NCBI GenBank assembly: GCA_014238945.1
Contig: JABAAB010000064.1
Span: 124,001-188,000 of the forward strand
Direction: 5' to 3'
DNA from: Lysobacterales bacterium
GTDB lineage: Bacteria; Pseudomonadota; Gammaproteobacteria; Xanthomonadales; SZUA-36
Length of the DNA: 64,000 nucleotides
Shown: piece after piece, positions 7,344 through 15,687 of the stretch
Position numbering within the stretch: position 1 is the stretch's first letter
How the letters are laid out: each line of letters opens with the position of its first letter
Made by a program: the position numbers and the translations under genes
Notes under the pieces: generated by a model
Told to the model about the DNA's origin: nothing
What the model saw: only the letters and a program-made list of their open reading frames with translations
Database searches by the model: none

Positions 7344-9983
7344 ATGAAAGATGGAATAGCCGGCAATGCCGTTTATCGTAAGGATTACAAGGCCTATCCC
7401 TGGGAAGTGAAACAGTTGCACATGCACTTTGATATTGGCAGAGACGAAACCATTGTTAGTGCGGAGATGGAGTTTGAGTTCAAAGGTGACCACAGTTCAG
7501 ACAGGGATATCGTTCTCAACGGCTGTGATTTGAAATTGCTTTCAATTTGCTTGAATGATCGTGATCTGACAGCGAACGACTATTCAATTGAAGGTGAGAA
7601 CCTGACCATACCGGATGCTCCGCAAAACAGTGTTTTGAAAACCCGGGTGCGTATTGACCCGTCCAGCAATTCCGCGCTTGAAGGCTTATACCTCTCTGGT
7701 GAATTTCTGCTGACCCAGTGTGAGGCCCAGGGTTTCAGGAAAATCACATGGTTTCCTGATCGACCCGATGTCATGACGACCTATCGCGTGACTCTTGAGG
7801 CGGACAAGACATGTTTTCCGGTATTGCTTTCCAATGGAAACCCCGTGGACCAAGGTGACTTGCCCAACGGCCGGCACTGGATTCGCTGGGATGATCCGTT
7901 CCCGAAGCCATCATATCTGTTCGCCCTGGTTGCAGGTGATCTGTCTCTGGTAGAAGACCAGTTTGTCACCCGAAGCGGTCGTGATGTGGCCTTGAAAATT
8001 TATGTTGAAGCAGACAACCTGGATCGATGTGACCACGCCATGGAATCATTGATCAATGCCATGCGGTGGGACGAACAGCGCTTTAATCTGGAATACGATC
8101 TTGATATTTATCATATTGTTGCAACCAACGATTTCAACATGGGGGCGATGGAAAATAAATCACTGAACATTTTCAATTCGAAGTATGTGCTTGCCCGTCC
8201 TGATACCGCCACAGATAGTGATTACCAGGGAATAGAAGGCGTCATTGGTCACGAGTATTTTCACAATTGGACTGGAAATAGGGTGACCTGCCAGGACTGG
8301 TTCCAGTTAACATTGAAGGAAGGCTTGACCGTCTTCAGAGATGAAGAATTCTCAGCCGACATGCAATCTCGCGCGGTTAAACGTATTAGAACTGTCCGTG
8401 ACCTGAGGTCCAGACAGTTTCCTGAAGACGATGGTCCTATGGCCCACCCCATAAGACCTGACCACTATATGGAAATCAATAATTTCTATACCGCTACCGT
8501 GTATCAGAAAGGCGCAACCATCATTCGTATGATTCACACTTTGCTGGGTGAAGGTGGTTTTCAAAAAGGGATGAAGCTGTATTTTTCAAGACATGATGGA
8601 CAGGCGGTGAGCTGCGATGATTTCCTGGCGGCAATGGCTGATGCAAACGATGCTAACCTTGACCGTTTCGGTCGCTGGTACAGTCAATCCGGCACACCAC
8701 AGGTTCTAATTACAGACCACCATGACCCATCGACCGGGCAGTACACGCTCAGACTCAAGCAATACACCCCCCCATCACATGATCAGAATAAGAAACAACC
8801 ATTGGTGTTGCCATTTGCACTTGGTCTGCTGGGACAGGATGGCAGAGAACTGCCTTTGCAACTGTTGGGTGAGGAAAGCTCTGTAATCGGTACCCGGTTA
8901 CTGGTGATCAAAGATGAACAACAGGATTATGTTTTTACGAATGTACACGAAACTCCGGTTCCGTCACTGTTCAGAGATTATTCCGCACCGGTTAAGATAT
9001 TTTATGACTACACCCCAGAGCAATTAGCAACCTTGATTGCTCATGACAGCGACGCGTTCGTAAGATGGGATGCGGCACAACGGATGGCGGAAAACGCCAT
9101 CCTTGATCAATGTCAAATCCTTTCAAGTGGTGGTGCAATGAAGGTTGATCAGACACTGGTCAAAGCATTTCGCGGCATCCTGTCAGACAAGCACGCGGAC
9201 CCGGCGCTGATATCGGAAGCCATGACATTGCCCGATGAAGACTACCTGGCAGACCAGATGGACGTTGTTGATGTCGATGGAATACACACTGCCCGGAAGT
9301 TTGTATGCAAATGCCTGGCTGCTGAATTGGAGACCTTACTGGTCGCACGTTATTCAGAACTGAATGACGGTGGTCCATACCGGAAGTCACCTGACGCAAT
9401 GGCCAGGAGGAGCCTCAGGAATACCTGTTTGTCTTATTTGATTGAGACGGATTCCGGTGAAAACCTGGCACGGGCGCAACTGGAAGCCAGCGACAATATG
9501 ACGGATACACTATCCGCCATTCGTGGACTGATATTCATCGATTCTCCAATGGCCGAAAACGCTCTTTCAAGATTTGAGAAACAATGGACAAACGACGCCC
9601 TGGTAATGGATAAATGGTTCATCATGCAGGCAATCAAACCGGGCCATGAAACGGTCAAACGTGTAAAGGATTTGATGAACCACCCTGCATTCAGTATCAA
9701 GAATCCGAACAAGGTCCGAGCACTGATTGGTGTGTTTTCAATGCTGAACCCTACCGGTTTCCATGCGCCAGATGGCTCGGGCTACAGGTTTCACGCTGAC
9801 AGGGTAATTGAGCTGGACGGGCTGAATCCTCAGATTGCTGCCAGGATGGCATCCGCATTCAACCGCTGGAAGCGCTATGATTCGAACCGACAGTCATTGA
9901 TGAAGAAGGAGTTGAGTCGTATTGCATTGGCAGATCAATTGTCGGGAGATGTCTCCGAAATAGTCAATAACGCTCTGCGTTAG
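7344..9983 (+). CDS. pepN: Aminopeptidase N (M1 family)
   Basis: A cytoplasmic zinc aminopeptidase of broad specificity that finishes peptide degradation. The 879 residues match the usual PepN length of about 870-890. The exopeptidase motif GAMEN is near residue 267. The zinc motif HEYFHNWTGNRVTCQDWF is near residue 303, and the downstream zinc Glu lies in LKEGLTVFRDEEF. The long alpha-helical C-terminal half with the KDLMNHPAFSIKNPN-like region is typical. AAGGA precedes the ATG. The gene is transcribed divergently from the dehydratase-tag-sixA operon across a 78-bp gap holding TATAAT at 7265-7270; I do not see a good -35. Confidence 0.97.
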   Translation: MKDGIAGNAVYRKDYKAYPWEVKQLHMHFDIGRDETIVSAEMEFEFKGDHSSDRDIVLNGCDLKLLSICLNDRDLTANDYSIEGENLTIPDAPQNSVLKTRVRIDPSSNSALEGLYLSGEFLLTQCEAQGFRKITWFPDRPDVMTTYRVTLEADKTCFPVLLSNGNPVDQGDLPNGRHWIRWDDPFPKPSYLFALVAGDLSLVEDQFVTRSGRDVALKIYVEADNLDRCDHAMESLINAMRWDEQRFNLEYDLDIYHIVATNDFNMGAMENKSLNIFNSKYVLARPDTATDSDYQGIEGVIGHEYFHNWTGNRVTCQDWFQLTLKEGLTVFRDEEFSADMQSRAVKRIRTVRDLRSRQFPEDDGPMAHPIRPDHYMEINNFYTATVYQKGATIIRMIHTLLGEGGFQKGMKLYFSRHDGQAVSCDDFLAAMADANDANLDRFGRWYSQSGTPQVLITDHHDPSTGQYTLRLKQYTPPSHDQNKKQPLVLPFALGLLGQDGRELPLQLLGEESSVIGTRLLVIKDEQQDYVFTNVHETPVPSLFRDYSAPVKIFYDYTPEQLATLIAHDSDAFVRWDAAQRMAENAILDQCQILSSGGAMKVDQTLVKAFRGILSDKHADPALISEAMTLPDEDYLADQMDVVDVDGIHTARKFVCKCLAAELETLLVARYSELNDGGPYRKSPDAMARRSLRNTCLSYLIETDSGENLARAQLEASDNMTDTLSAIRGLIFIDSPMAENALSRFEKQWTNDALVMDKWFIMQAIKPGHETVKRVKDLMNHPAFSIKNPNKVRALIGVFSMLNPTGFHAPDGSGYRFHADRVIELDGLNPQIAARMASAFNRWKRYDSNRQSLMKKELSRIALADQLSGDVSEIVNNALR

Positions 9984-10050
9984 GGTGTCATGCTCTGTGC
10001 GCAACATGACGCGGGATCAACAACGGTAGCTCAAGGTAAAATGTAGCCCC

Positions 10051-10890
10051 ATGCAAGAACCAAACTTCTTTGATTATTTTCCACTGTGGCTTCTTTTTGC
10101 CATAACCACCACGGTCATGATTATTTTCATCGAATGTGGATTCAGATTGGGGACAGCAGCACAGGTTAATGCAAAAAAGGCCCAGACTGCCCAGGTAAGA
10201 GCCATCATGGGGGCAGGGCTTGGCCTGTTGGCTTTCATGCTGGCATTTACCTTCAATATTGCGCAGTCCCATTACGAGGTGCGGGTTCAGGGGCTGGCCG
10301 AAGAAGTCCGAATTGTGCGCAATGCGTATATGCAGGCAGACCTTCTGGCGCTGCCCGATCAACTACGGGCCAAGCAATTATTGAAAGACTACGTGGTGCT
10401 GCGATTGGAGTTAAAGACACACGTTGCACAACGGAATTTGGAATTGGCGTTGGAGTCTATCAAACACTCCGAACAAGTCCAGCAGTCACTCTGGTCGTTG
10501 GCGGTGTCGGATCACACCGGGACACTTGAAAGGCAAGTACATCCTGGCCAATCCAGTCCATTATTGGCTTCTGCATTGGCCTTGACCGATATCCACTCTG
10601 CGCGATTGCACTCAACGATAATGAATCGCATACCGGTGATGATTTGGATAACGCTCTATTTTACGGCCGCACTTGCCATGACGATAATGGGGTATCAGGC
10701 GGGTTTGACTGGCAGGCGGAGCCCGTTGGCAACGTTTTCACTGGCTATCGCATTTTCTTCCGTGATGATGCTGACAACTGATCTTGATCGTCCCATCATG
10801 AGTTTTTTCCAAATAAACGATCAGTTGATGGTCGGTCTGTTAGAGCAAATGGAATCTGATGCACAACCCAGCTATTACCCTGCTGACTAA
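10051..10890 (+). CDS. DUF4239/bestrophin-like membrane protein
   Basis: A 279-residue integral membrane protein with two N-terminal membrane segments (about residues 10-30 and 50-70) and two C-terminal ones (about 205-225 and 230-250). A soluble, mostly helical middle part of about 120 residues separates them. The layout and the LTTDLDRPIMSFF block near the C terminus fit the DUF4239 family, which is sometimes annotated as bestrophin-like. No enzymatic motif is visible and channel activity is only a guess. It starts 68 bp after pepN and is followed after 21 bp by a lipoprotein gene, so it may be co-transcribed with it. Confidence 0.75.
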   Translation: MQEPNFFDYFPLWLLFAITTTVMIIFIECGFRLGTAAQVNAKKAQTAQVRAIMGAGLGLLAFMLAFTFNIAQSHYEVRVQGLAEEVRIVRNAYMQADLLALPDQLRAKQLLKDYVVLRLELKTHVAQRNLELALESIKHSEQVQQSLWSLAVSDHTGTLERQVHPGQSSPLLASALALTDIHSARLHSTIMNRIPVMIWITLYFTAALAMTIMGYQAGLTGRRSPLATFSLAIAFSSVMMLTTDLDRPIMSFFQINDQLMVGLLEQMESDAQPSYYPAD

Positions 10891-10911
10891 CTCCAAAACA
10901 GCTTTTGACGC

Positions 10912-11349
10912 ATGGTCCTGAAATCCTCAATGCTTAAACGCACCGGCTTGAAACGGTTAAGAACATTTTTATCAGGTATACCTTTTTTCGTATTGTTGGC
11001 TTGTGGTCCAATCCCGGTGAAAACCGATATGGCTTTGCAGATTGAGGGTCTTGTAATAGAGAACCAGTCAACAATGTTTGTGACCGCGGTCAGGTTGCTG
11101 GTGCCCGCAACCGGTAACTTTGTCTCGTGTGGAAATATTCCTCCGGGGTTATCTTGTTCCACCACTTTTCCTGAACGTAATTACGTAGGCAATGCCGTTG
11201 AAATTACCTGGTCTCAGGCAGGGCAGATCCATTCAACCGGTCCATTTGATGTAGCGACACCGGATGATATCGAAACAGACAAACCAGCCTTGGTCAGGGT
11301 GGTCATTACCGGACCGGGATCAGCGGGCGCGATGGTTATTCAGCGTTGA
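10912..11349 (+). CDS. Putative lipoprotein of unknown function
   Basis: A 145-residue protein with a basic N-terminal stretch (KRTGLKRLR), a hydrophobic segment and a lipobox-like LLAC, after which the mature protein would begin at Cys. The remaining roughly 110 residues look like a small beta-sandwich with two further cysteines (SCGNIPPGLSCS) that could form a disulfide in the periplasm. I recognise no family. ATG 10930 (MLKRTG) is an equally good start to ATG 10912; neither has a clear ribosome binding site. It follows the DUF4239 gene by 21 bp. Confidence 0.65.
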   Translation: MVLKSSMLKRTGLKRLRTFLSGIPFFVLLACGPIPVKTDMALQIEGLVIENQSTMFVTAVRLLVPATGNFVSCGNIPPGLSCSTTFPERNYVGNAVEITWSQAGQIHSTGPFDVATPDDIETDKPALVRVVITGPGSAGAMVIQR

Positions 11350-11362
11350 CGGGTCGCTGATT

Positions 11363-11572
11363 TCAGTTGTCACGCACGGCTTTAAGAAATAGCTGACGTG
11401 CGAGATCAGCTTCATTGCGGGTTGGATATTTCAGTGGCAGTCTCAACTGGCCGTCCAGCGTAATATTGAATTGGTACCCTTCCTTGTTTTCCGCGGAAAA
11501 CACCCGGCTTACCAGGACCACCTTGTCCAGCATGATTGCAAACCCCTGCAATTCATAGATTGCCCTGCTCAT
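11363..11572 (-). CDS. Small conserved-looking protein, unknown function
   Basis: A 69-residue protein starting MSRAIYELQGFAIMLDKV. I chose ATG 11572 over an upstream ATG at 11593 because GGGAG lies seven bases before 11572. The sequence alternates short beta-like stretches (VVLVSRVF, YQFNITLDG, LRLPLKYP) and ends in a helix (EADLARQLFLKAV), so it looks like a small folded domain rather than a chance frame. No signal peptide or membrane segment is present. It is convergent with the upstream lipoprotein gene, 13 bp from its stop. I do not recognise a function. Confidence 0.55.
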   Translation of the reverse strand: MSRAIYELQGFAIMLDKVVLVSRVFSAENKEGYQFNITLDGQLRLPLKYPTRNEADLARQLFLKAVRDN

Positions 11573-11786
11573 TTTATTCTCCCGGGTCTTCATATCTTGT
11601 AGATGTTATTGTACCCCGACAGCAAACGGTAAAAATCGAAATCATTCATCCGTCCATACGTTGTGGATCAATATTCATGGCCAATGTCCCGAATCAGTTG
11701 CCATTGTTCAGCAAACATTCACCTGATTGCTGTTAATCTTGACCAGAAGATGCCATCAAGCCGGTGAATCCGGTCTCGGAGTAAAA

Positions 11787-13082
11787 ATGAGAAAGTTGTT
11801 AATTTTACCTTTACTGTTTCTGCTCACGGGATGTGTTACCTACTACTATCCCGAATCTGTACCAGAGGAAACCGTATACTACACTGACGAAGAGCCGGCC
11901 AACACCTACCAAACAGACAGCTACGTCTCCACACCCGTTTATCCCTGGTGGTCTCTGGATTATTTTTACCTGGATTACAGTCCGTATATAAGTTACGGCC
12001 ATAACCACGGGTGGTCCTTTGGATTCAGCCTGGGTTACTCCCCATGGTATTACCCTCATAACAGCTTTTATTCACACTGGAATTACCCTTACTACAGTTT
12101 TTATTCACCCTGGTATGGACCGTACTATTCCAACCACTATTATTCCCATTGGCGGCCATATCAACATGGTTGTTATCATAATTGTGGCCACCACAATAAT
12201 CACAGGAATCGTGGCGGAGGCCATAACGGCCATAACGACGGTGATTTCTATGTAGGCGCTGATCGTATCAATCGCCGTGACCGTGGTGGAGAAGACGAGG
12301 ACGGTCATGAAGATCCAGCTGGTCGTCGTGGTAGCGACGGGAACTCTTCTTCTGTCTCCCGCCACGTATCGACTACTCCTACCGGGGATTCAGGCAATCG
12401 CGGTACTGTGATCCGTAGTCGCAATGCCAGCAAGCAGGGCAACAGCCGAATAGAACCGGGCCGGTCGGTTCCGGCTCAGTCAACACGGCTGACAACCAAC
12501 AATTCACAGACCATTGAGCGTAATGACCGCTCCACTCAGGGTGGTCGTGAAGTCCGTTACCGCTCAGGAGCCAAGCAGGGTCGTGCCAGAATTGAACCCG
12601 TTGATGCCGGCTCCGCATCAAGGAGTGTTTCTGTCTCCAGGCAGCAGAACAGATCCAGTAATTCACCATCTGTTGCCCCAGCCTCCAGTCAGCAGACTCG
12701 CTCCAGGCACTCGGGGAAGGAAGTGCGTTACAGCAGTGAGAGGAAGCAGGGAAGAACAAGCACCCAACCCGTTGTGTCGCGCAGTCACTCAAATGCTGTC
12801 TCCAGGACTACATCGTCGTCACGCAGTCACTCAAAGGCTGTATCAAGGACTACGACGCCGTCACGCGCGGTACCGGCAAGCGTGAATCGAAACAACGTCA
12901 GCCGCTCAGCGCAGCCAAGAGCATCACAACAGTCAACAAGCCGTGCATCTGCTCCCAAGTCATCACGTTCAACTTCGTCATCAAGGTCCAAAGCAAAATC
13001 GACCAGCAACAACAGGTCTCCCTCCAGATCTTCCTCATCTGGCAACCGGCGTTCAAAGGACAACAAATCAGGAAACCGTTAA
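11787..13082 (+). CDS. Tyr/Trp/His-rich lipoprotein with basic Ser/Arg repeat tail
   Basis: A 431-residue lipoprotein: MRKLLILPLLFLLTGC is a textbook lipoprotein signal with LTGC lipobox. The next 120 or so residues are extraordinarily rich in Tyr, Trp, Ser, Pro and His, with repeats such as FYSHWNYPYY and FYSPWYGPYY. A Cys/His cluster (HGCYHNCGHHNNH), a short acidic patch and a long Ser/Arg/Lys-rich, probably disordered tail follow. Three imperfect copies of a segment typified by GREVRYRSGAKQGRARIEP begin near residues 206, 253 and 310. A frame extending 20 codons upstream is open, but ATG 11787 gives the signal peptide. No family is recognised. A cell-surface or polyanion-binding role is only a guess. 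Confidence 0.75.
   Translation: MRKLLILPLLFLLTGCVTYYYPESVPEETVYYTDEEPANTYQTDSYVSTPVYPWWSLDYFYLDYSPYISYGHNHGWSFGFSLGYSPWYYPHNSFYSHWNYPYYSFYSPWYGPYYSNHYYSHWRPYQHGCYHNCGHHNNHRNRGGGHNGHNDGDFYVGADRINRRDRGGEDEDGHEDPAGRRGSDGNSSSVSRHVSTTPTGDSGNRGTVIRSRNASKQGNSRIEPGRSVPAQSTRLTTNNSQTIERNDRSTQGGREVRYRSGAKQGRARIEPVDAGSASRSVSVSRQQNRSSNSPSVAPASSQQTRSRHSGKEVRYSSERKQGRTSTQPVVSRSHSNAVSRTTSSSRSHSKAVSRTTTPSRAVPASVNRNNVSRSAQPRASQQSTSRASAPKSSRSTSSSRSKAKSTSNNRSPSRSSSSGNRRSKDNKSGNR
12777..12860 (+). repeat. Two tandem imperfect 42-bp repeats inside the lipoprotein gene
   Basis: Two adjacent 42-bp units encode SRSHSNAVSRTTSS and SRSHSKAVSRTTTP. The repeat keeps the reading frame (14 codons), so copy-number change would alter protein length without a frameshift. 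Confidence 0.8.
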
Positions 13083-13185
13083 GTTAACCGGGTAGCCCTT
13101 CAGGTTTTGTCGTGTGACGATTGGCGGTCGAGTTTTTCTGCCGATGTGATAGAGTTCCCAGTATTTTGTACCGGGATTTTCTGGA

Positions 13186-15537
13186 ATGGCGGATTTTGTC
13201 ACCGAGCTACGTTCACGCAGGGTTTTACCTGCGGTCGGCGTATATGTTGCGAGTTGCTGGGTATTAATTGAAATCCTTGATCGCCTGGTAGAGCGCTATC
13301 TGCTTTCACCGTATCTGACGGATATCATTTTTTTGGGTCTGTATTCTCTGATTCCCACGGTAACGCTGGTTGCCTGGACACATGGAAAACCCGGGAAAGA
13401 TAAGGCAACCCGCGTAGAGAAAGTCGGTGTACCGATAAACCTGATTGCGACCCTGGGGCTGTTGTTGACGGTTTTTGGCGATAAGGATCTGAACCAGGCA
13501 GCAACTGCGGTAACAGTCAGCAATGAACTGGGTCAGCAGGAGACTCATTATATTCCCAGTGAGTCGTTCCGGCGCAGGATGGCCGTTTTTTTCTTTGATA
13601 ATGACACTGGCGATCATTCTCAGGACTGGCTGAAGTATGCTGTGACCGAGTTATTGGTGCAGGATCTGCAACAGGATCCATTTGTTCTGGCCTCATCCCC
13701 TTACCAGAATTTTGGCAATGGTTATTATGCCCGTATGCGCCAGGCAGGTTTCCTGGATGCTACGGGTATACCAACATCACTGAAACGAGAGATTGCCGAT
13801 GATGCCAACCGACAATATTTTGTGGAGGGATCATTTAATATTGAAAACGGGCAGTATCTGGTTAATTCACGCATATTGGAAACACGTACTCTCAAAGAGG
13901 TAGCCAACATCAGTCTCCAGGGTTGGGACCTGTATGAAACCATAGACAGAATGTCCCGGGAAATCAGGGATGAGTTGGAAGTTCCAAGAGGCAGTGGCAG
14001 GATTGCCGCTGACTTGCCACTCTCTGAAACTTACGGCGAGTCTGAAGATGCTCTGATGAATTACATTGGGGGACTGAATCAACGATTGTTCCATAATGAT
14101 TTTGCAGCTTCCAATGTGCTGTTTGAAGCAGCCCTGGAATCAGACCCCAATTTTGTACTTGGTCATTTTATGAAGGCGGTGAACCTGATCGAATCCGGTG
14201 ACTGGCCTGCTGCGAACGAGGCCGTTCAGAGTGCTCGTAAACTGGACTACCGTCTTCCGGAGACCGACAGGGTAACGCTTAAAGCCTTGAATTATCGTAT
14301 CACCGGTGAGACCGATAAATTGATGGATTTCCTGCGAATGCAGGTGAAGCTCAAGGATGATGCCGCATCCCATAGCCGCCTGGCCAACATGTTGACCTAT
14401 ACCGGTGAATTGGAAGAAGCCAAGCAGGAATTCAAGATTGCACTTCGGCGGGACTCACTCAACGTAGGTGTTTATCTGGCGCTTTCCCTGCTTGAGAGAC
14501 TGACCGGTGATATCGAAGCTGCCATCGCCTATGCCCGGGAATATCAACTGGAGCGGCCTGAAGAAATAGATGCCCATATGCAATTGGGTGACCTGTTGCG
14601 TGACACGGGGGAACTTGAGCAGGCTGAAAAGCAATATGAGCAGGCACAGTTGCTGGACGACTACCCGGTTCAACCAACACTCAGGCTCGTAATCATCAAT
14701 TCCAGGAAAGGAGATGAGCGCAAGGCCAGGGCACTGTTGGAGGAAGCGGAGCGTTTGGCCCAGACTCCTTCAGATAGAGCGAGTGTGCACCAAGCCGCGT
14801 CTTTCTTCGAAGCACGTCTGGGCAGGATTGACGCTGCAATCAGGCAATTGTACAAGGCGCAGGAGTATATGGCCCAGACACAACCCCCTTTTGCGGTAGC
14901 GCTGGCAACTTACTCGCCCATCGTGAATCTGCAATTAAGCCGGGGGAACATTGAGGGTGCAGAGGCAGCCTTGGAGAAGGCACTGGGTCTTTTAGAGCCC
15001 CCCATGGATCAGTTTCTTGCATTCAGTGAAGCCATGGTGTTAGTACAAAAGGGCGAACTGCAGCAGGCGAGTGCCGCACTTGAGCGCGGTGTTGAGATTA
15101 TTGAGCAGTTAAAATTCGAGCCTTTGAAGTTTCAGATAAGCCTGGTACAGGCGGGAATTCACGAGGCACGCGGTGACTATGCTGACATGTCCCTGTCCTT
15201 GATTCTGGGGATTGAACAGGTTGACAAGTCTTTCATTGCTGCAGAACTTTATGCGCAATATGTACCCAGGATCTATGCCGAACTGGCCCATGCACAGGTC
15301 ATGTCAGAAGACATGCAGGGCGCGGATGTTTCGCTCACCCGAGGTTTCAGGCTGGATCCGTCTGAGCCCATGCTGTGGATGGCAAAAGCCAAGAGGCAGA
15401 ATGCATCGGGGTCCACCCAACTGGCCATGGCATCGGTAAATTATGCATTGGCCATCTGGGAAAGCTCTGATTCCGGGTTTGTCGGATTGGAGAAGGCCCG
15501 GGAACTGGTAGCTGAAATAAATGAAAGCGCTCCTTAA
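13186..15537 (+). CDS. Membrane-anchored TolB-like/TPR protein
   Basis: A 783-residue protein. Residues 1-100 hold an ELRSRRVLPAVGVYVASCW segment and two or three membrane helices, the arrangement found in proteins that join a TolB-like domain and TPRs to a signalling or regulatory head. Here no adenylate cyclase or DNA-binding head precedes it. Residues about 125-265 (MAVFFFDNDTGDHSQDWLKYAV) resemble the FlgO/TolB N-terminal fold. From about 285 to the end there are many TPR-like helical repeats, e.g. AHMQLGDLLRDTGELEQAEKQ. The role is probably as a protein-interaction scaffold at the inner membrane. No operon partner is evident; the gene stands alone between the lipoprotein and mnmG. Confidence 0.75.
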   Translation: MADFVTELRSRRVLPAVGVYVASCWVLIEILDRLVERYLLSPYLTDIIFLGLYSLIPTVTLVAWTHGKPGKDKATRVEKVGVPINLIATLGLLLTVFGDKDLNQAATAVTVSNELGQQETHYIPSESFRRRMAVFFFDNDTGDHSQDWLKYAVTELLVQDLQQDPFVLASSPYQNFGNGYYARMRQAGFLDATGIPTSLKREIADDANRQYFVEGSFNIENGQYLVNSRILETRTLKEVANISLQGWDLYETIDRMSREIRDELEVPRGSGRIAADLPLSETYGESEDALMNYIGGLNQRLFHNDFAASNVLFEAALESDPNFVLGHFMKAVNLIESGDWPAANEAVQSARKLDYRLPETDRVTLKALNYRITGETDKLMDFLRMQVKLKDDAASHSRLANMLTYTGELEEAKQEFKIALRRDSLNVGVYLALSLLERLTGDIEAAIAYAREYQLERPEEIDAHMQLGDLLRDTGELEQAEKQYEQAQLLDDYPVQPTLRLVIINSRKGDERKARALLEEAERLAQTPSDRASVHQAASFFEARLGRIDAAIRQLYKAQEYMAQTQPPFAVALATYSPIVNLQLSRGNIEGAEAALEKALGLLEPPMDQFLAFSEAMVLVQKGELQQASAALERGVEIIEQLKFEPLKFQISLVQAGIHEARGDYADMSLSLILGIEQVDKSFIAAELYAQYVPRIYAELAHAQVMSEDMQGADVSLTRGFRLDPSEPMLWMAKAKRQNASGSTQLAMASVNYALAIWESSDSGFVGLEKARELVAEINESAP

Positions 15538-15687
15538 GTAGTCTTGTTACGGTGTGAAGACTTGGCTGGCAATAGGTAACTACAGGGCTTTGCAGTCACG
15601 GCCTGTTTTACTAGAGCTCTGAATTTACTTGATTTTTAATCTTCTCCAGCCAGATAATACGCGCCCGCTGAAGTGGATGTAGGAAGT

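Noticed and set aside
9987-10010. Terminator after pepN
   Set aside because: The six-base inverted repeat has a 12-base loop and no T-run, so it is too weak to call.
12777-12860. CRISPR-like repeat
   Set aside because: The two units are directly adjacent without spacers, code in frame for Ser/Arg residues and number only two.
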